From Bacteroidota bacterium (GTDB lineage Bacteria > Bacteroidota > Rhodothermia > Rhodothermales > Rubricoccaceae), in assembly GCA_039821555.1 (NCBI GenBank), contig JBCBNX010000017.1:16866-80865 (forward strand): a stretch of 64,000 bases of DNA, read 5' to 3'. The notes beneath the pieces were generated by a model. The model had not been told where the DNA came from and searched no databases. It saw only the letters and a list, made by a program, of their open reading frames with translations. The position numbers were made by a program, and so were the translations under genes. The first letter of the stretch is position 1; each line of letters opens with the position of its first letter. Shown here piece after piece: positions 1-8,750 of this stretch.

Positions 1-2
1 GT

Positions 3-614
3 CGCTTGCCGGGGTCGCCCCGCGTGCTCAACCTCGAACCGATGACGCTGGCCGAGGTGCTCGGGTCCATACGCGCCGTGGGCGACGCTACCGGCGTGGA
101 CGCGACGCCCGTGGTGGCTGCGCTCGAAGCGCGGATCCGGGCCGTCGCTGCCGCCGTGGCGAGGCGTTCTCGGCCCCGTGTGGCGATGGTGGAATGGCTC
201 GACCCGCCGTTCTCGGCTGGCCACTGGAACCCCGAACTGGTCCACCTCGCAGGCGGGACTGAGGTGCTGGGCCGTACAGGCACGGCGTCGCGGACGCTCC
301 AGTGGGAGGAGGTCGTCGCGGCGCAGCCCGAGGTTGTAGTGGTCGCGTGCTGCGGCTTCGAAATCCCGCGCGCGCTCGAAGACATCGGGGTGCTCGACGC
401 GGTGGAGGGCTGGGCGACGGTGCCGGCGGCACGTGACGGGCGCGTGTTCGTCGTAGACGGCTCAGGGCTGTTTGCGCGGCCGGGCCCGCGTCTCGTGGAG
501 AGCGTCGAACTCCTCGCACATCTGCTGCACCCCGATGCCGCGCCGATGCCCGCGGGCGTGGCAGTACCCGTGCGCCTCGAACCCGTCGGGACGTCATATA
601 TCGAACGTGACTAA
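3..614 (+). CDS. Cobalamin-binding protein, BtuF-like (5' end missing)
   Basis: C-terminal part of a periplasmic substrate-binding protein of the helical-backbone metal-receptor superfamily. The reading frame is already open at the window edge, so the N-terminal lobe and any signal peptide lie outside. The stretch DPPFSAGHWNPELVHLAGG matches the pattern conserved in cobalamin (vitamin B12) ABC-transporter binding proteins, with Trp and acidic residues near the ligand site. The following VVVVACCGFEIPRAL and the GRVFVVDGSGLFARPGPRLVES segment are typical of the second lobe. In the cell it would hand corrinoid to a BtuCD-type importer, but no permease or ATPase is visible in the window. A siderophore or other metal chelate as ligand cannot be excluded. 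Confidence 0.75.
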   Translation, partial: RLPGSPRVLNLEPMTLAEVLGSIRAVGDATGVDATPVVAALEARIRAVAAAVARRSRPRVAMVEWLDPPFSAGHWNPELVHLAGGTEVLGRTGTASRTLQWEEVVAAQPEVVVVACCGFEIPRALEDIGVLDAVEGWATVPAARDGRVFVVDGSGLFARPGPRLVESVELLAHLLHPDAAPMPAGVAVPVRLEPVGTSYIERD

Positions 615-690
615 CCCGTTCATGGCCGCACTCTCTGCAGACGCGAGCCTACGTGGCGTCCGTAGCGAAACGTAAGAGCAGGGAGGTTGT

Positions 691-741
691 ATGAGCCAAA
701 CATTCAAATCGTCCGCCAGTCAAGGCTCCCATCCGCCGTGA
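691..741 (+). other. Possible 16-residue leader ORF overlapping the LOV gene start
   Basis: A GGGAGG ribosome-binding-like site at 681-686 sits 4 nt before ATG 691. The frame reads MSQTFKSSASQGSHPP and stops at TGA 739-741. That stop overlaps the GTG 738 start of the LOV protein (GTGA). It could be a translated, coupling leader, or it could show that the true N-terminus was shifted by an indel. No homology is recognised. Confidence 0.25.
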
Positions 742-1421
742 ATGCTACCAAGCAACTCTTCTCTCCCCGCCAAGTCGCCGAGGGCCTAGGTGTAGGTGAA
801 TCCACCCTCAAGCGCTGGGTTGACGCTGGCCGCCTCAAGGCGCACCGCACGGCCGGCGGACACCGCCGCGTTTCCCTAGCCGAGGTGCTCCGGTTCGTAC
901 GCCAGGGGGACGCGGAGTTGCTCCACCCGGAAGTGTTTGGGCTGCGCGGCCTCACGGGCATGGCTGCCCTTGCCAGTGACGATGACGACCCGATGGGACG
1001 TGCCCTCGAAGTGCTCGGCGCGCTCGGTCTCGCCCTCGACGCTATCGCCGAGGGGATCACGGTGGCCGACATGCGCCGCGAGGGCGAGCCGCTCGTGTTC
1101 GCCAACCGCGCCTTTTATGACATCACCGGCTACAAACCGGAGGAGACCCTGGGGCGCAACTGCCGCTTCCTCCAAGGGGCCGACACGGACCCCGAAGCAG
1201 TGCAGGCGATCCGCCGGGGCCTTGCCGCCGGCAAACCGGTGGATGTCGAGCTGCTGAACTACCGCAAGGACGGCACTCCCTTCTGGAATCGCCTCTCTCT
1301 GGTCCCTGTCGCCGGCGGGAGGGCGCGTCCCGATCACTATGTAGGCGTGCAGCGCGATGTGACGCTGCTCCGTGAGGCTCAGCATCGCCGAGCAGTCGCA
1401 GCTCCCAGCGAGCAAGGGTGA
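738..1421 (+). CDS. HTH-LOV blue-light photoreceptor / transcription regulator
   Basis: A 227-residue two-domain protein. Residues about 5-55 form a MerR/excisionase-type winged helix-turn-helix (FSPRQVAEGLGVGESTLKRW, then HRTAGGHRR). Residues about 105-225 form a LOV-type PAS domain. The signature GRNCRFLQG contains the photoactive cysteine (Cys142), which in LOV domains forms the light-driven flavin adduct; NYRKDGTPFWN and YVGVQRDVT are the other conserved LOV strands. The protein is therefore predicted to bind FMN and to couple blue light to DNA binding. The GTG start at 738 gives the N-terminus usual for such HTH proteins (MNATKQLFSPRQ); an in-frame TTG at 687 is an alternative. The gene stands alone, so its targets cannot be read from context. 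Family assignment is strong; regulation of specific genes is inference. Confidence 0.85.
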   Translation: MNATKQLFSPRQVAEGLGVGESTLKRWVDAGRLKAHRTAGGHRRVSLAEVLRFVRQGDAELLHPEVFGLRGLTGMAALASDDDDPMGRALEVLGALGLALDAIAEGITVADMRREGEPLVFANRAFYDITGYKPEETLGRNCRFLQGADTDPEAVQAIRRGLAAGKPVDVELLNYRKDGTPFWNRLSLVPVAGGRARPDHYVGVQRDVTLLREAQHRRAVAAPSEQG

Positions 1422-1537
1422 CGCCCGAGGCGCGGGTGGTGCCGAGCGTCGCGGAGGGCAGGCGTCTCTCCGATACGCGCGCGGCGGCCAGGCACCGAGT
1501 ACCCAACCGCCGCGCTGAGAGAGCACGGACCGAGAGG

Positions 1538-2485
1538 TTATCCGCGTCCGCCCGGACCGCCAGGTCCCCGCGGTCCACGGCGCCCTGGCCCACCCGCTAG
1601 GTGCAGCCGCAGCGCCGCGTGGACCATCGCGATCTCCTCCTGTGTGTCGTCGAGGATCTCCGCGAGCCCTGCCTGGAACGCCTCGCGCGCCGTTTTGCGG
1701 TCGACGGTCCCGCGCTGGGCTTCCATCTCGGCCCGAAGCGCCTCCAGATCCGTCTGCTGTGCCTCTGTCAAGTCAAGCGCGTCAGCCATCGCAGCCTGCT
1801 CGGCGGCGCGGCGCTCCTCGCGCTGGGCCTCTCGATCTGCACGATGCGCTTCCAGGGCAGCGATCTGAGCTTGGGTCAACACCGCATCGATCTCGCTCTT
1901 CATCGCCCCGGCGAGCGCGCGGGCCTGGTCGCGGCGGTCGTCGTTGGCGAGGTCGCCCTCACGCAGGGCCGCGAACTCGGCGCGGTAGGCCTCACGAATG
2001 GCGTCGATGGCAGCCTGTTGTGCGTCGGTGAGGGCGAGGTCGTCGGTCAGCACGCGGTCGAGCGCGCCGTCTCGGGGACCTCCCCGGCTACCGCGCGGAC
2101 CCCGCGGCCGGTCGCCGCGCTCGGCCCGACGGTCTTGGCGTTCGGCGCGGCGCTCATCGAGCTTTGCTTCGAGGCGCGCGAGCTGCTCGGGCGTGAGCCG
2201 GCTGTGCACCTCTGCCGCGACCGTCCAGAGCATGCCTGGCTCAAGGTGGCGCTCTTCGAACGAGCGGGAGGCAGCTACGAGGTCGTCGGACGCGGCGCCT
2301 GCATCGGAAGCCACGCCCGTGACGGCGGAGGCAAGGGTGACGGTGTCCGTCGTGAGAGCGTCGCTGGCCTCGTCGGCCGAGTCGCAGCCCGTGAGAAGGA
2401 GGCCGAGTGCAAGCAGCAGAACAAAGAGCGCGGGCATGGCAAGCAGGTCGGAGCCGCTGGTGACGCGGCGGGCGCAGTAGGTCAT
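1538..2485 (-). CDS. Lipoprotein with LTxxQ repeats (Spy/CpxP-like)
   Basis: Predicted outer or periplasmic lipoprotein of about 315 residues. A hydrophobic stretch (PALFVLLLALGLLLTGC) ends in a lipobox cysteine. The mature protein has three LTxxQ-type motifs (LTPEQLARLEAKL, LTDAQQAAIDAI, LTEAQQTDLEAL), the hallmark of the Spy/CpxP periplasmic chaperone and metal-stress family. The chain is very rich in Arg, Ala, Glu and Asp, predicted helical, and ends in a Gly-Pro-Arg-rich tail. The start at 2485 is preferred because it supplies an Arg-Arg pair before the hydrophobic core; GTG 2521 and ATG 2437 are alternatives. It converges with the LOV gene. A chaperone or metal-binding role is inference from the motifs. 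Confidence 0.65.
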   Translation of the reverse strand: MTYCARRVTSGSDLLAMPALFVLLLALGLLLTGCDSADEASDALTTDTVTLASAVTGVASDAGAASDDLVAASRSFEERHLEPGMLWTVAAEVHSRLTPEQLARLEAKLDERRAERQDRRAERGDRPRGPRGSRGGPRDGALDRVLTDDLALTDAQQAAIDAIREAYRAEFAALREGDLANDDRRDQARALAGAMKSEIDAVLTQAQIAALEAHRADREAQREERRAAEQAAMADALDLTEAQQTDLEALRAEMEAQRGTVDRKTAREAFQAGLAEILDDTQEEIAMVHAALRLHLAGGPGRRGPRGPGGPGGRG

Positions 2486-2944
2486 GGCACGTGTGGTTGG
2501 ATGAACACGAGAGCGGACCACCGTGGCCCGCGAACTGTGCCTCCAATCTGACCACCCTGGGTGCGGCGAATGTCACAGAGCTGTGGCGGAGCGCCTGCAG
2601 TCGTGTGGGAAGCGGGTCACAAGAGGCCGCGGCCCTGTCGCGATTCCCGTGCGGGCCGCGGTCTACCGTGGGTCCCTCCTAGGTCACGGTGACATTCAAG
2701 CTGACGGTCGCTCGTGTCCTCGACCCTGCCTCCGCTTTGTGAGCGCGTGACCTCCTGAAGGTCGGTACATTCTAGTATTGAAAAACCCTGAGAGAACAAT
2801 AGTGTAGGCCACGTGACAATAAGCATGTAGGAGTTGGATTAATCTAGCGTAAGATCTTGGTAAGTTATTAAACCTTAATAATCGGAGCAGATAGCGCCTG
2901 TATAGTCATCTCTCCTGTCCATTCCAACTCGTCTCTACTCTCTC
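2486..2944. other. Intergenic region, AT-rich in its second half
   Basis: Lies between two divergently transcribed genes. The left part has the composition of the surrounding GC-rich genome, while about 2760-2930 is clearly AT-rich with several TA-rich hexamers that could be promoter elements for the lipoprotein gene at 2945. No convincing coding frame, tRNA or structured RNA was seen. Confidence 0.5.
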
Positions 2945-3406
2945 ATGCGGTCATTCTTTTCCCTACTCACGCTGCTGTTCTTCGTAGGCTTCTCCGGATG
3001 CGCTGACGACTTTGCTGGTCCGACTGTCACAGAGCTTGCCCCTGCCGCCACAGAGCTTGCAGCATCAGACGTGTCTTCCGAGTGTACTACCTCCGTAACG
3101 ACAGCGGCAGCCATTGTCCGTGGCGGTACCATCGAGGTCACAGCCTCCCAGGTCACCAATGGCGCGCTAAACCTGACGTTCCAGCGAAGCATCAACGGCG
3201 GTACCTGGCAAACGTTTGCGACGACCAGCGCGGTGGGCTCGGGCGGCTCGATCACGGTGACGGATCCAGCCTACGGTCCTGGCGGCTCGTCCGACCCCAA
3301 GGCAGAGTACCGCACCAACTACTTCTGCCGCGAAGACTTCCTCTGGACCGAGTTCTCGGCGCCATCGAACCGGATCGCCATCGGACCTGTGACGAGTGAA
3401 TTCTAG
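2945..3406 (+). CDS. Small hypothetical lipoprotein
   Basis: A 153-residue predicted lipoprotein with an N-terminal signal and lipobox (MRSFFSLLTLLFFVGFSGC). The mature part is Thr/Ser/Ala-rich and beta-strand-like (TTAAAIVRGGTIEVTASQ, LNLTFQRSINGGTWQTF), with two cysteines near residues 47 and 131. The strand pattern suggests a small immunoglobulin-like or fibronectin-like fold, but no family is recognised. It is followed 33 nt later by a strong intrinsic terminator and so is probably monocistronic. Confidence 0.65.
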   Translation: MRSFFSLLTLLFFVGFSGCADDFAGPTVTELAPAATELAASDVSSECTTSVTTAAAIVRGGTIEVTASQVTNGALNLTFQRSINGGTWQTFATTSAVGSGGSITVTDPAYGPGGSSDPKAEYRTNYFCREDFLWTEFSAPSNRIAIGPVTSEF

Positions 3407-3439
3407 AGCGGACACGCCCAGCCCCGACGAAGAGCCCTA

Positions 3440-3475
3440 GGGTCTTGCCGGTCAATCCCGGCAAGGCCCATTTTT
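3440..3475 (+). terminator. Intrinsic terminator
   Basis: GGGTCTTGCCGG (3440-3451) pairs with CCGGCAAGGCCC (3458-3469) over 12 positions with one G-U pair and a 6-nt loop. An A and then TTTTT follow at 3471-3475. It ends transcription of the lipoprotein gene at 2945. Confidence 0.85.
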
Positions 3476-3525
3476 GTATCAGTGTGCGGCCGTCACCCGT
3501 GGCAGACAGGCAGCAGCGGAAGGCT

Positions 3526-4677
3526 CTAGTACCGAGGCAGGCCGGTCGCGGGGTCGATCTCGCGCACCTCCCAGTAGTTCGAGGAGCCACCCATCGCCTC
3601 AATGCCGTTCATCATCGAGGCATGCATGCCCTGCGACATCTGGCTGAGCTGCGCCCACGTCGCTGGGTCCACGTCCTGGCCTTGCAACTGGCTCGACCAG
3701 TCGGGGATCGGCTGTGCGCCGTAGGCAGCCTGTGCCTGCTGCTGCATCTGCGCCTGGAGCGCCTGCTGCTGCTGGGCTGTGAATGCGGCGAGGTTGGCCG
3801 CCACGAGGTCCCACGTGATGCCCGCCGACGAAAGCTGCTGCTTCTCCGCCAGCGGCATCGTTGGGAAGGCCTCGATGAGGTAGGCGCGGTATTCTGCCTT
3901 CGCCTGCTCAGACATAGCCGCGCCGTTGGCCTCGGCGGTAAGCGCGGTCAGGTTCACCATCCCATCGACATCCCACGAGGTCAGGGTGAGGTTGTTGGCC
4001 GGGTCCTGTCCCACGACCTGCACGTAGCGCCGCAGGACCGTCACGAAGCGCGGCGTCTCGTCCATGCCCTCGGCGAGGGTGTGGAACGCGCCCACGAGCG
4101 CCTGGCGCATCCCGCCCACCGCGATGGGGTCGCTGAGGCGGAGAATCTGGGTCATCGCCTCGCGCAAGTCAGCCACGTCCGCGAGGTAGGCCTGCGGATC
4201 CTTGTCGAACTCGCCGAGCGCGAACTGCTTGATCTCGCGGCGCTCCTGCCTCGTGATAGGCTGCCCGATCATAAAGTTGAGCAACTGTACGGCGAGTTCC
4301 ACATCGCCCTCGGTGAGGGCCCGTCCGTTCTTCTGCGCGAGCGCCTGTCCCCCGGACGACGCGGGCGTCTGGCCGGGAGCAGCGACGCGCTGGAACTGGT
4401 AGCCGTTGCCCTGCGGGTCTACAGCGGCAAACTGCGTGTCGTTGATCCCGGTGACTTGGTACTGCCAGACCGCGCCCGTCTGCTCGTAGAGCGTGATGAT
4501 GGTGCCGTCGACGTGGTAGGTACCCCCGGTGGCCTGCACGCCCTGGGCAGCGTAGGATCCGTCGCTGTTGAAGACGACCGTGATGCTGACGTTGGGCTCG
4601 TGCCACGTTCCGAGGAGTGTTTGTGCCTGCACAGTCGCGGTGGCGAGGAAGAGCGAAGCGAGGAGGGCGAGTCGCAT
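3526..4677 (-). CDS. Secreted protein with lipocalin-like N-terminal domain
   Basis: A 383-residue exported protein. The signal peptide starts at MRLALLASLFLATATVQAQ with likely cleavage after AQA. Residues about 20-95 (LLGTWHEPNVSITVVFNSDG, then GTYHVDGTIITLY) look like the beta-rich lipocalin-like domains in which a start motif LxGTW is followed by a D/N-G turn and a Y-x-x-D-G strand. The rest is alpha-helical, Gln/Ala-rich and includes a poly-Gln/Ala stretch near residues 310-340. No catalytic motif is visible and the function is unknown. The upstream ATG at 4707 would add a short hydrophilic leader and is less likely. Confidence 0.65.
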   Translation of the reverse strand: MRLALLASLFLATATVQAQTLLGTWHEPNVSITVVFNSDGSYAAQGVQATGGTYHVDGTIITLYEQTGAVWQYQVTGINDTQFAAVDPQGNGYQFQRVAAPGQTPASSGGQALAQKNGRALTEGDVELAVQLLNFMIGQPITRQERREIKQFALGEFDKDPQAYLADVADLREAMTQILRLSDPIAVGGMRQALVGAFHTLAEGMDETPRFVTVLRRYVQVVGQDPANNLTLTSWDVDGMVNLTALTAEANGAAMSEQAKAEYRAYLIEAFPTMPLAEKQQLSSAGITWDLVAANLAAFTAQQQQALQAQMQQQAQAAYGAQPIPDWSSQLQGQDVDPATWAQLSQMSQGMHASMMNGIEAMGGSSNYWEVREIDPATGLPRY

Positions 4678-4912
4678 AGTAACGATCGGGTTAGGAATGG
4701 AAGGCACAGCACCCTACATGCGCAACGGTCGCCCGTCAAGGATCATCCGGTCGGCGGTTTTTGGGGAAGGCGTACGGACCTTGTCGGGGACGAGCGCGGC
4801 GGCGCTGTAGGGAAAAGGCGCGAGACTGTCCAAGGGCCGTCACCGAGCGTGTGAAGCGGCTACTTTGCGCCCGACTCGTTGCTTTGCTTCTTCGACTTCC
4901 GCGGCCTTGCCG

Positions 4913-6790
4913 ATGACGCCTGAGCTTGCTCAACTCCGCGACTTCCTCGCGGCCCACGCCCCCTTCGACGCGTTGCCCGAGGCCGACCTACAGCGGGCTA
5001 TCCGGTCGCTCGACGTGCGCTATGTCCGTCGTCAGCAGCCGATTCTGGCGCTCGGTCAGCCCAACGCACACCTGCACGTCGTGCGCAAGGGCGCCGTCGA
5101 GGTGACGGGGCCGCAAGGGGGGCTGGTGGCCCGGTACGGCGAGGGCGACAGCTTCGGTTACCCCTCGCTCCTCGGCGATGGCATTGCCAGCGCGCACGCC
5201 ACGGCCATCGAGGACACGCTGCTCTACCAACTGCCGGTGGAGACTTTTCGCGCGCTGCGCGCACGGCACGCCGACTTCGCCGAGTTTTTCGACGAGGCGC
5301 AGGCGCACCGCCTCCGGGCCGCCCTCGACCGCCGCACGCAGGCCGCCGAACTCGTCACGCCGGTTCGCAGCCTGCTCAAGCGCGCGCCCGTCACGATCCC
5401 GCTCGACGCCTCGATCCGCACCGCCGCGCAGACGATGGCCGAGGCGCACGTCTCGTCGCTCCTCGTCGTTGAGAAGGCCGCGGAGGAACCGGGCGGGCCA
5501 GGGCGACTCTTCGGCATCCTCACCGACCGCGACCTCCGCACGCGCGTGCTTGCCGAGGGCCGCGACCCCGACGGCCCCGTGCGCAGTGTGATGACGCCCA
5601 ACCCGGCCGTCATCGGCGCGGACGCGCTCGCCTTCGAGGCACTGCTACGCATGACCGCGCGCAACATCCACCACCTGCCCGTCCTGGACAGCGGTGCGCT
5701 CGCGGGGATCGTCACCGTCACCGACCTGATGCGCCTGCAGGCGTCGTCGCCTGTCTTCATCGTGGGCGACATCGCCAAACAGACCACGCCCGAGGGCCTT
5801 GCCCGGGTGGCCGAGCGGCTCCCCGACCTGCTACTGCGCCTCATCGAGGCCGACGCCAAGCCGCGCGACATCGGGACGGTGGCCACAGCCGTGGCCGACG
5901 CGCTCACGGAGCGGCTGCTGACGCTCGCCGAGGCGAAGCTCGGCCCGCCGCCGGTGCCCTACGCCTGGCTCGCCCTCGGCTCGCAGGCGCGCCAGGAGAT
6001 GAACGCCCACTCCGACCAGGACAACGCGCTCCTCCTCCACGACGACTTCGACCCCGGCGCGCACGACGCCTACTTCGCCGCGCTGGCGCAGTACGTCTCC
6101 GGCGGGCTCCACGGCGCGGGCTTCGTCTACTGCCCCGGCGACGTGATGGCGACGAACCCGCGCTGGCGGCAGCCGCTCGCCGCGTGGAAGCGCACCTTCA
6201 CCACGTGGATCGAGCGGCCCGACCCGAAGGCGGTCATGCACACCACGATCTTCTTCGACCTCCGCCACGGCTACGGCGACGAAGCCCTTACGCGTGCCCT
6301 CCGCGCCCACATCCGCGAGTCGGCTCGCAGCAACCAGATCTTCCTCGCCACCCTCGCCGTCGACGCGCTCCAGTTCGAGCCGCCGCTTGGCTTCTTTCGC
6401 ACCTTCGTCGTGGACCGCTCTGGGGAACACAAAGACACGTTCGACATCAAGACGCGCGGCCTCGCGCCGCTGGTTGACATCGCGCGGGTATACGCGCTTG
6501 CGTCTGGGGTGATGGCCGTGAACACGCACGACCGATTTGCCGCCATCGCCGAGGCGGGTGCGGTCAACCCGAAAGACGCCACGAGCCAGGACGACGCCTT
6601 CGAGTACGTGGCGATGACGCGGCTGCGGCACCAGGGCCGCCAGCTTCGTGTGGCTGAGACGCCGGACAACCGCATCGCGCCGCGCGAACTCTCGCGCCTG
6701 GAGCGCACGCACCTGCGCGACGCGTTCAAGGTGGTCGTCACCGCGCAGGAGAGCCTGGCCTCCCGCTACAACACGGCGATGATCAGCTAG
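4913..6790 (+). CDS. cNMP-binding / CBS / DUF294 nucleotidyltransferase-like protein
   Basis: A 625-residue cytoplasmic sensor protein with three parts. Residues about 5-130 form a cyclic-nucleotide-binding (CAP-type) domain, about 160-285 a pair of CBS domains (GILTDRDLRTRVLAEG and LAGIVTVTDLMRLQ), and about 335-470 a DUF294 nucleotidyltransferase-like domain with the signature LGSQARQEMNAHSDQDNALL. A DUF294 C-terminal helical domain follows. The G-S...D-x-D arrangement matches polymerase-beta-type nucleotidyltransferases such as GlnD, so transfer of a nucleotide onto a partner protein is possible. In other bacteria this family often sits beside a solute:sodium symporter and a DNA polymerase III epsilon-like exonuclease; neither is present here. 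Its stop codon overlaps that of the convergent gene (CTAG at 6787-6790). Confidence 0.85.
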   Translation: MTPELAQLRDFLAAHAPFDALPEADLQRAIRSLDVRYVRRQQPILALGQPNAHLHVVRKGAVEVTGPQGGLVARYGEGDSFGYPSLLGDGIASAHATAIEDTLLYQLPVETFRALRARHADFAEFFDEAQAHRLRAALDRRTQAAELVTPVRSLLKRAPVTIPLDASIRTAAQTMAEAHVSSLLVVEKAAEEPGGPGRLFGILTDRDLRTRVLAEGRDPDGPVRSVMTPNPAVIGADALAFEALLRMTARNIHHLPVLDSGALAGIVTVTDLMRLQASSPVFIVGDIAKQTTPEGLARVAERLPDLLLRLIEADAKPRDIGTVATAVADALTERLLTLAEAKLGPPPVPYAWLALGSQARQEMNAHSDQDNALLLHDDFDPGAHDAYFAALAQYVSGGLHGAGFVYCPGDVMATNPRWRQPLAAWKRTFTTWIERPDPKAVMHTTIFFDLRHGYGDEALTRALRAHIRESARSNQIFLATLAVDALQFEPPLGFFRTFVVDRSGEHKDTFDIKTRGLAPLVDIARVYALASGVMAVNTHDRFAAIAEAGAVNPKDATSQDDAFEYVAMTRLRHQGRQLRVAETPDNRIAPRELSRLERTHLRDAFKVVVTAQESLASRYNTAMIS

Positions 6791-8547
6791 CGCACCACCG
6801 TGACGCGCTCGGTGAGGGCGACGCTGGGCGTGGAGAGCCGCACCACGTAGACGCCACTCGGCAGGCCGGTCGCGTCGAGCGTGACCGTGTGCGTGCCGGC
6901 GGGGCGGACGCCCTCAGCCACGACGGCCACGCGGCGTCCGAGCAGGTCGTAGACCTCCACGCGGGCCTCTTCGGCGGTTGGCAGCGAGAAGTCGACCTGG
7001 GCCGTGGTGGAGACCGGGTTGGGATAGACCGAGGCGAGGCGGTAGGTGCCCAGAGTAGGGAGGTCCTGTGTGTCGCTGGTACGTCCGCACTCAGAGGGGC
7101 CTTGCGCCGTGGCAGATAGCAACCCATCGGGCTGCAGCGCAGTGGACGGTGCAATCCTGCCTGATTCGAGCGGACAGCCTGCCGCATTCGTGAGGCAGGG
7201 AAAATATCTACTGTAGACGCCCTGCGCGTTGTCGAGCAGGCTAGCCTCGCTGGTGCCCGCCACGAGGGCGAAGACCTGCGTGACGGGGTCGCCGCTGGCC
7301 GGGAGCGTGAACGGCCCCTGGCCTACGACCACAGCGCGCTCAAGCTCACCGTCGGCAGGCGTTACGTTCGACGATAGGGCCGTGAACAGGTCCTCGTCCG
7401 TGCCACCCGAATCGGTAGTGTAGCCGCCGAGAACCGAGCCCGGGAAGGCATTCTCCTCAACAACGGCCATGACGCCGTAGTACTGGGCCATGTCAGCGTC
7501 GAAGACGTAAGCCAGGTTGTAGAGCCCGCTCCAACCACCGGAGTCGTTGGTGGAGGCGTCGTCACCGTCGTCCACCACGTCCCAGTCGGCGAAGATGCCG
7601 AAGTACGCGTCGTTGATGTCAGCGCCGGTCGTGCTGGACACGGAGAGCTGCATGATGATGTGTGTGCATGCGGGAGGGCCTGCATCTACAGGGGTACCGA
7701 AGGTGAGGTTCACTACCTTCACGCCCAGTTCCTCCGAACGAAACGATGCCTGTGTCGCGGGGTCACGACCTTCGTTCAAGGTCCCCGTCAACACGGTGCT
7801 AGTACGCACGTACTCCGAGGCCTCAGCGTAAGGGCTTCCCGCCACGGTTCCGTCGGTACTCACGAGCACGGAGCCGATGCGAAGCGGGGTAAAGCCGTTG
7901 AACGTGAACGGAAGCTCGCTAGCAACGGGCGCGTAGTTGTTCTCGGGCACCGCGCCGAAAAAGCCGTTGTCGTAGATCGGCAGGTTCACCACGCCCGTCG
8001 CTACCTCGCCGACGCTAGGCAGGTCGGAGAATTCAATCGTGATGGTCGCCTCCTCCCCGAGCTTCACGTCCGGCAGGATAGCCTTGTAGTCGCGGCGCGA
8101 CAGGAACACGCCCGGGACCGAGCAGACGCTCTCGTCGCAGTCGCCGCCCATGTTGATGAGCGGATCACCGTTCACGCGCTCGTCGCCGTATACGATGTAG
8201 GCGACGGCACCGGCAGCGGCGGCGTTCTCGGCCTTCGTCACGAAGGCGCAGGCACCACGGCTGATCAGGGCGATGTTGCCGGCGATGTCGGCAGCGTTGT
8301 CGAAGGGTGAGCAGCCGTCGATGGTGTTACCCGGCAGGTTGGGCTCAGTGGCGTCAAGGGCCTGGACGACCTGGAAGGGGCCGAAGGTGGTGCCGTTCTC
8401 GAACTGGACGCCGTAGTTCTGGGTGGCGGCGACGGCGTACTCGTTGCCCGCGATCGTGAGGATCGCGTTGGTCTCGCCGACCACCTGCGCCAGCGCAGCG
8501 CCCGGGACGAGCAGAGCAAAGAGCAGCGTGTAGCGGAGGGCGCGCAT
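6787..8547 (-). CDS. Secreted PA-domain protein with C-terminal sorting domain (paralog 1)
   Basis: A 586-residue exported protein. Signal peptide MRALRYTLLFALLVPGAALAQ. Residues about 30-170 form a protease-associated (PA) domain (NAADIAGNIALISRGACAF, then KAENAAAAGAVAYIVY), which in other proteins mediates substrate or partner contact. A beta-rich middle region contains an NDSGGWSGLYNLAYVFD stretch. The C-terminal 75 residues are a type IX secretion-like sorting domain (YPNPVSTTAQVDFSLP, then EVYDLLGRRV, then LPSGVYVVRL). Cysteines cluster in pairs (GGDCDESVCSVPG). No protease catalytic residues are visible. It is a paralog of the next upstream gene and differs by an insertion before the sorting domain. 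The extracellular role is unknown. Confidence 0.75.
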   Translation of the reverse strand: MRALRYTLLFALLVPGAALAQVVGETNAILTIAGNEYAVAATQNYGVQFENGTTFGPFQVVQALDATEPNLPGNTIDGCSPFDNAADIAGNIALISRGACAFVTKAENAAAAGAVAYIVYGDERVNGDPLINMGGDCDESVCSVPGVFLSRRDYKAILPDVKLGEEATITIEFSDLPSVGEVATGVVNLPIYDNGFFGAVPENNYAPVASELPFTFNGFTPLRIGSVLVSTDGTVAGSPYAEASEYVRTSTVLTGTLNEGRDPATQASFRSEELGVKVVNLTFGTPVDAGPPACTHIIMQLSVSSTTGADINDAYFGIFADWDVVDDGDDASTNDSGGWSGLYNLAYVFDADMAQYYGVMAVVEENAFPGSVLGGYTTDSGGTDEDLFTALSSNVTPADGELERAVVVGQGPFTLPASGDPVTQVFALVAGTSEASLLDNAQGVYSRYFPCLTNAAGCPLESGRIAPSTALQPDGLLSATAQGPSECGRTSDTQDLPTLGTYRLASVYPNPVSTTAQVDFSLPTAEEARVEVYDLLGRRVAVVAEGVRPAGTHTVTLDATGLPSGVYVVRLSTPSVALTERVTVVR

Positions 8548-8664
8548 GGAAGCGGGTAGCTAGACAAGGGACACTAGGTTAGACACGATAGCTACACGGT
8601 CCGGGAAATCAAAGCGGGGCGGTCGGGAGCCCGAAGACTCCGCAACGAAAAGGGGCAACGAAAA

Positions 8665-8696
8665 GGGGCCTCGCCGGATCACTCCAGCGAGGCCCC
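8665..8696 (-). terminator. Intrinsic terminator of the PA-domain gene at 8751
   Basis: GGGGCCTCGC (8665-8674) and GCGAGGCCCC (8687-8696) form a perfect 10-bp stem. On the minus strand the stem is followed by TTTTC, then by a second CCCCTTTTC, so it terminates leftward transcription. Confidence 0.8.
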
Positions 8697-8707
8697 TCGG
8701 ATCAGCG

Positions 8708-8726
8708 CGTCAGGGGTCCCCTGACG
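8708..8726. repeat. Perfect short palindrome
   Basis: CGTCAGGGG-T-CCCCTGACG: two 9-nt arms around a single base, between the terminator and the stop codon of the PA-domain gene. It may add to transcript-end structure or be a protein-binding site. No second copy was noticed. Confidence 0.5.
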
Positions 8727-8750
8727 TCAGTCCAGGTTGCGTCGAAACGC

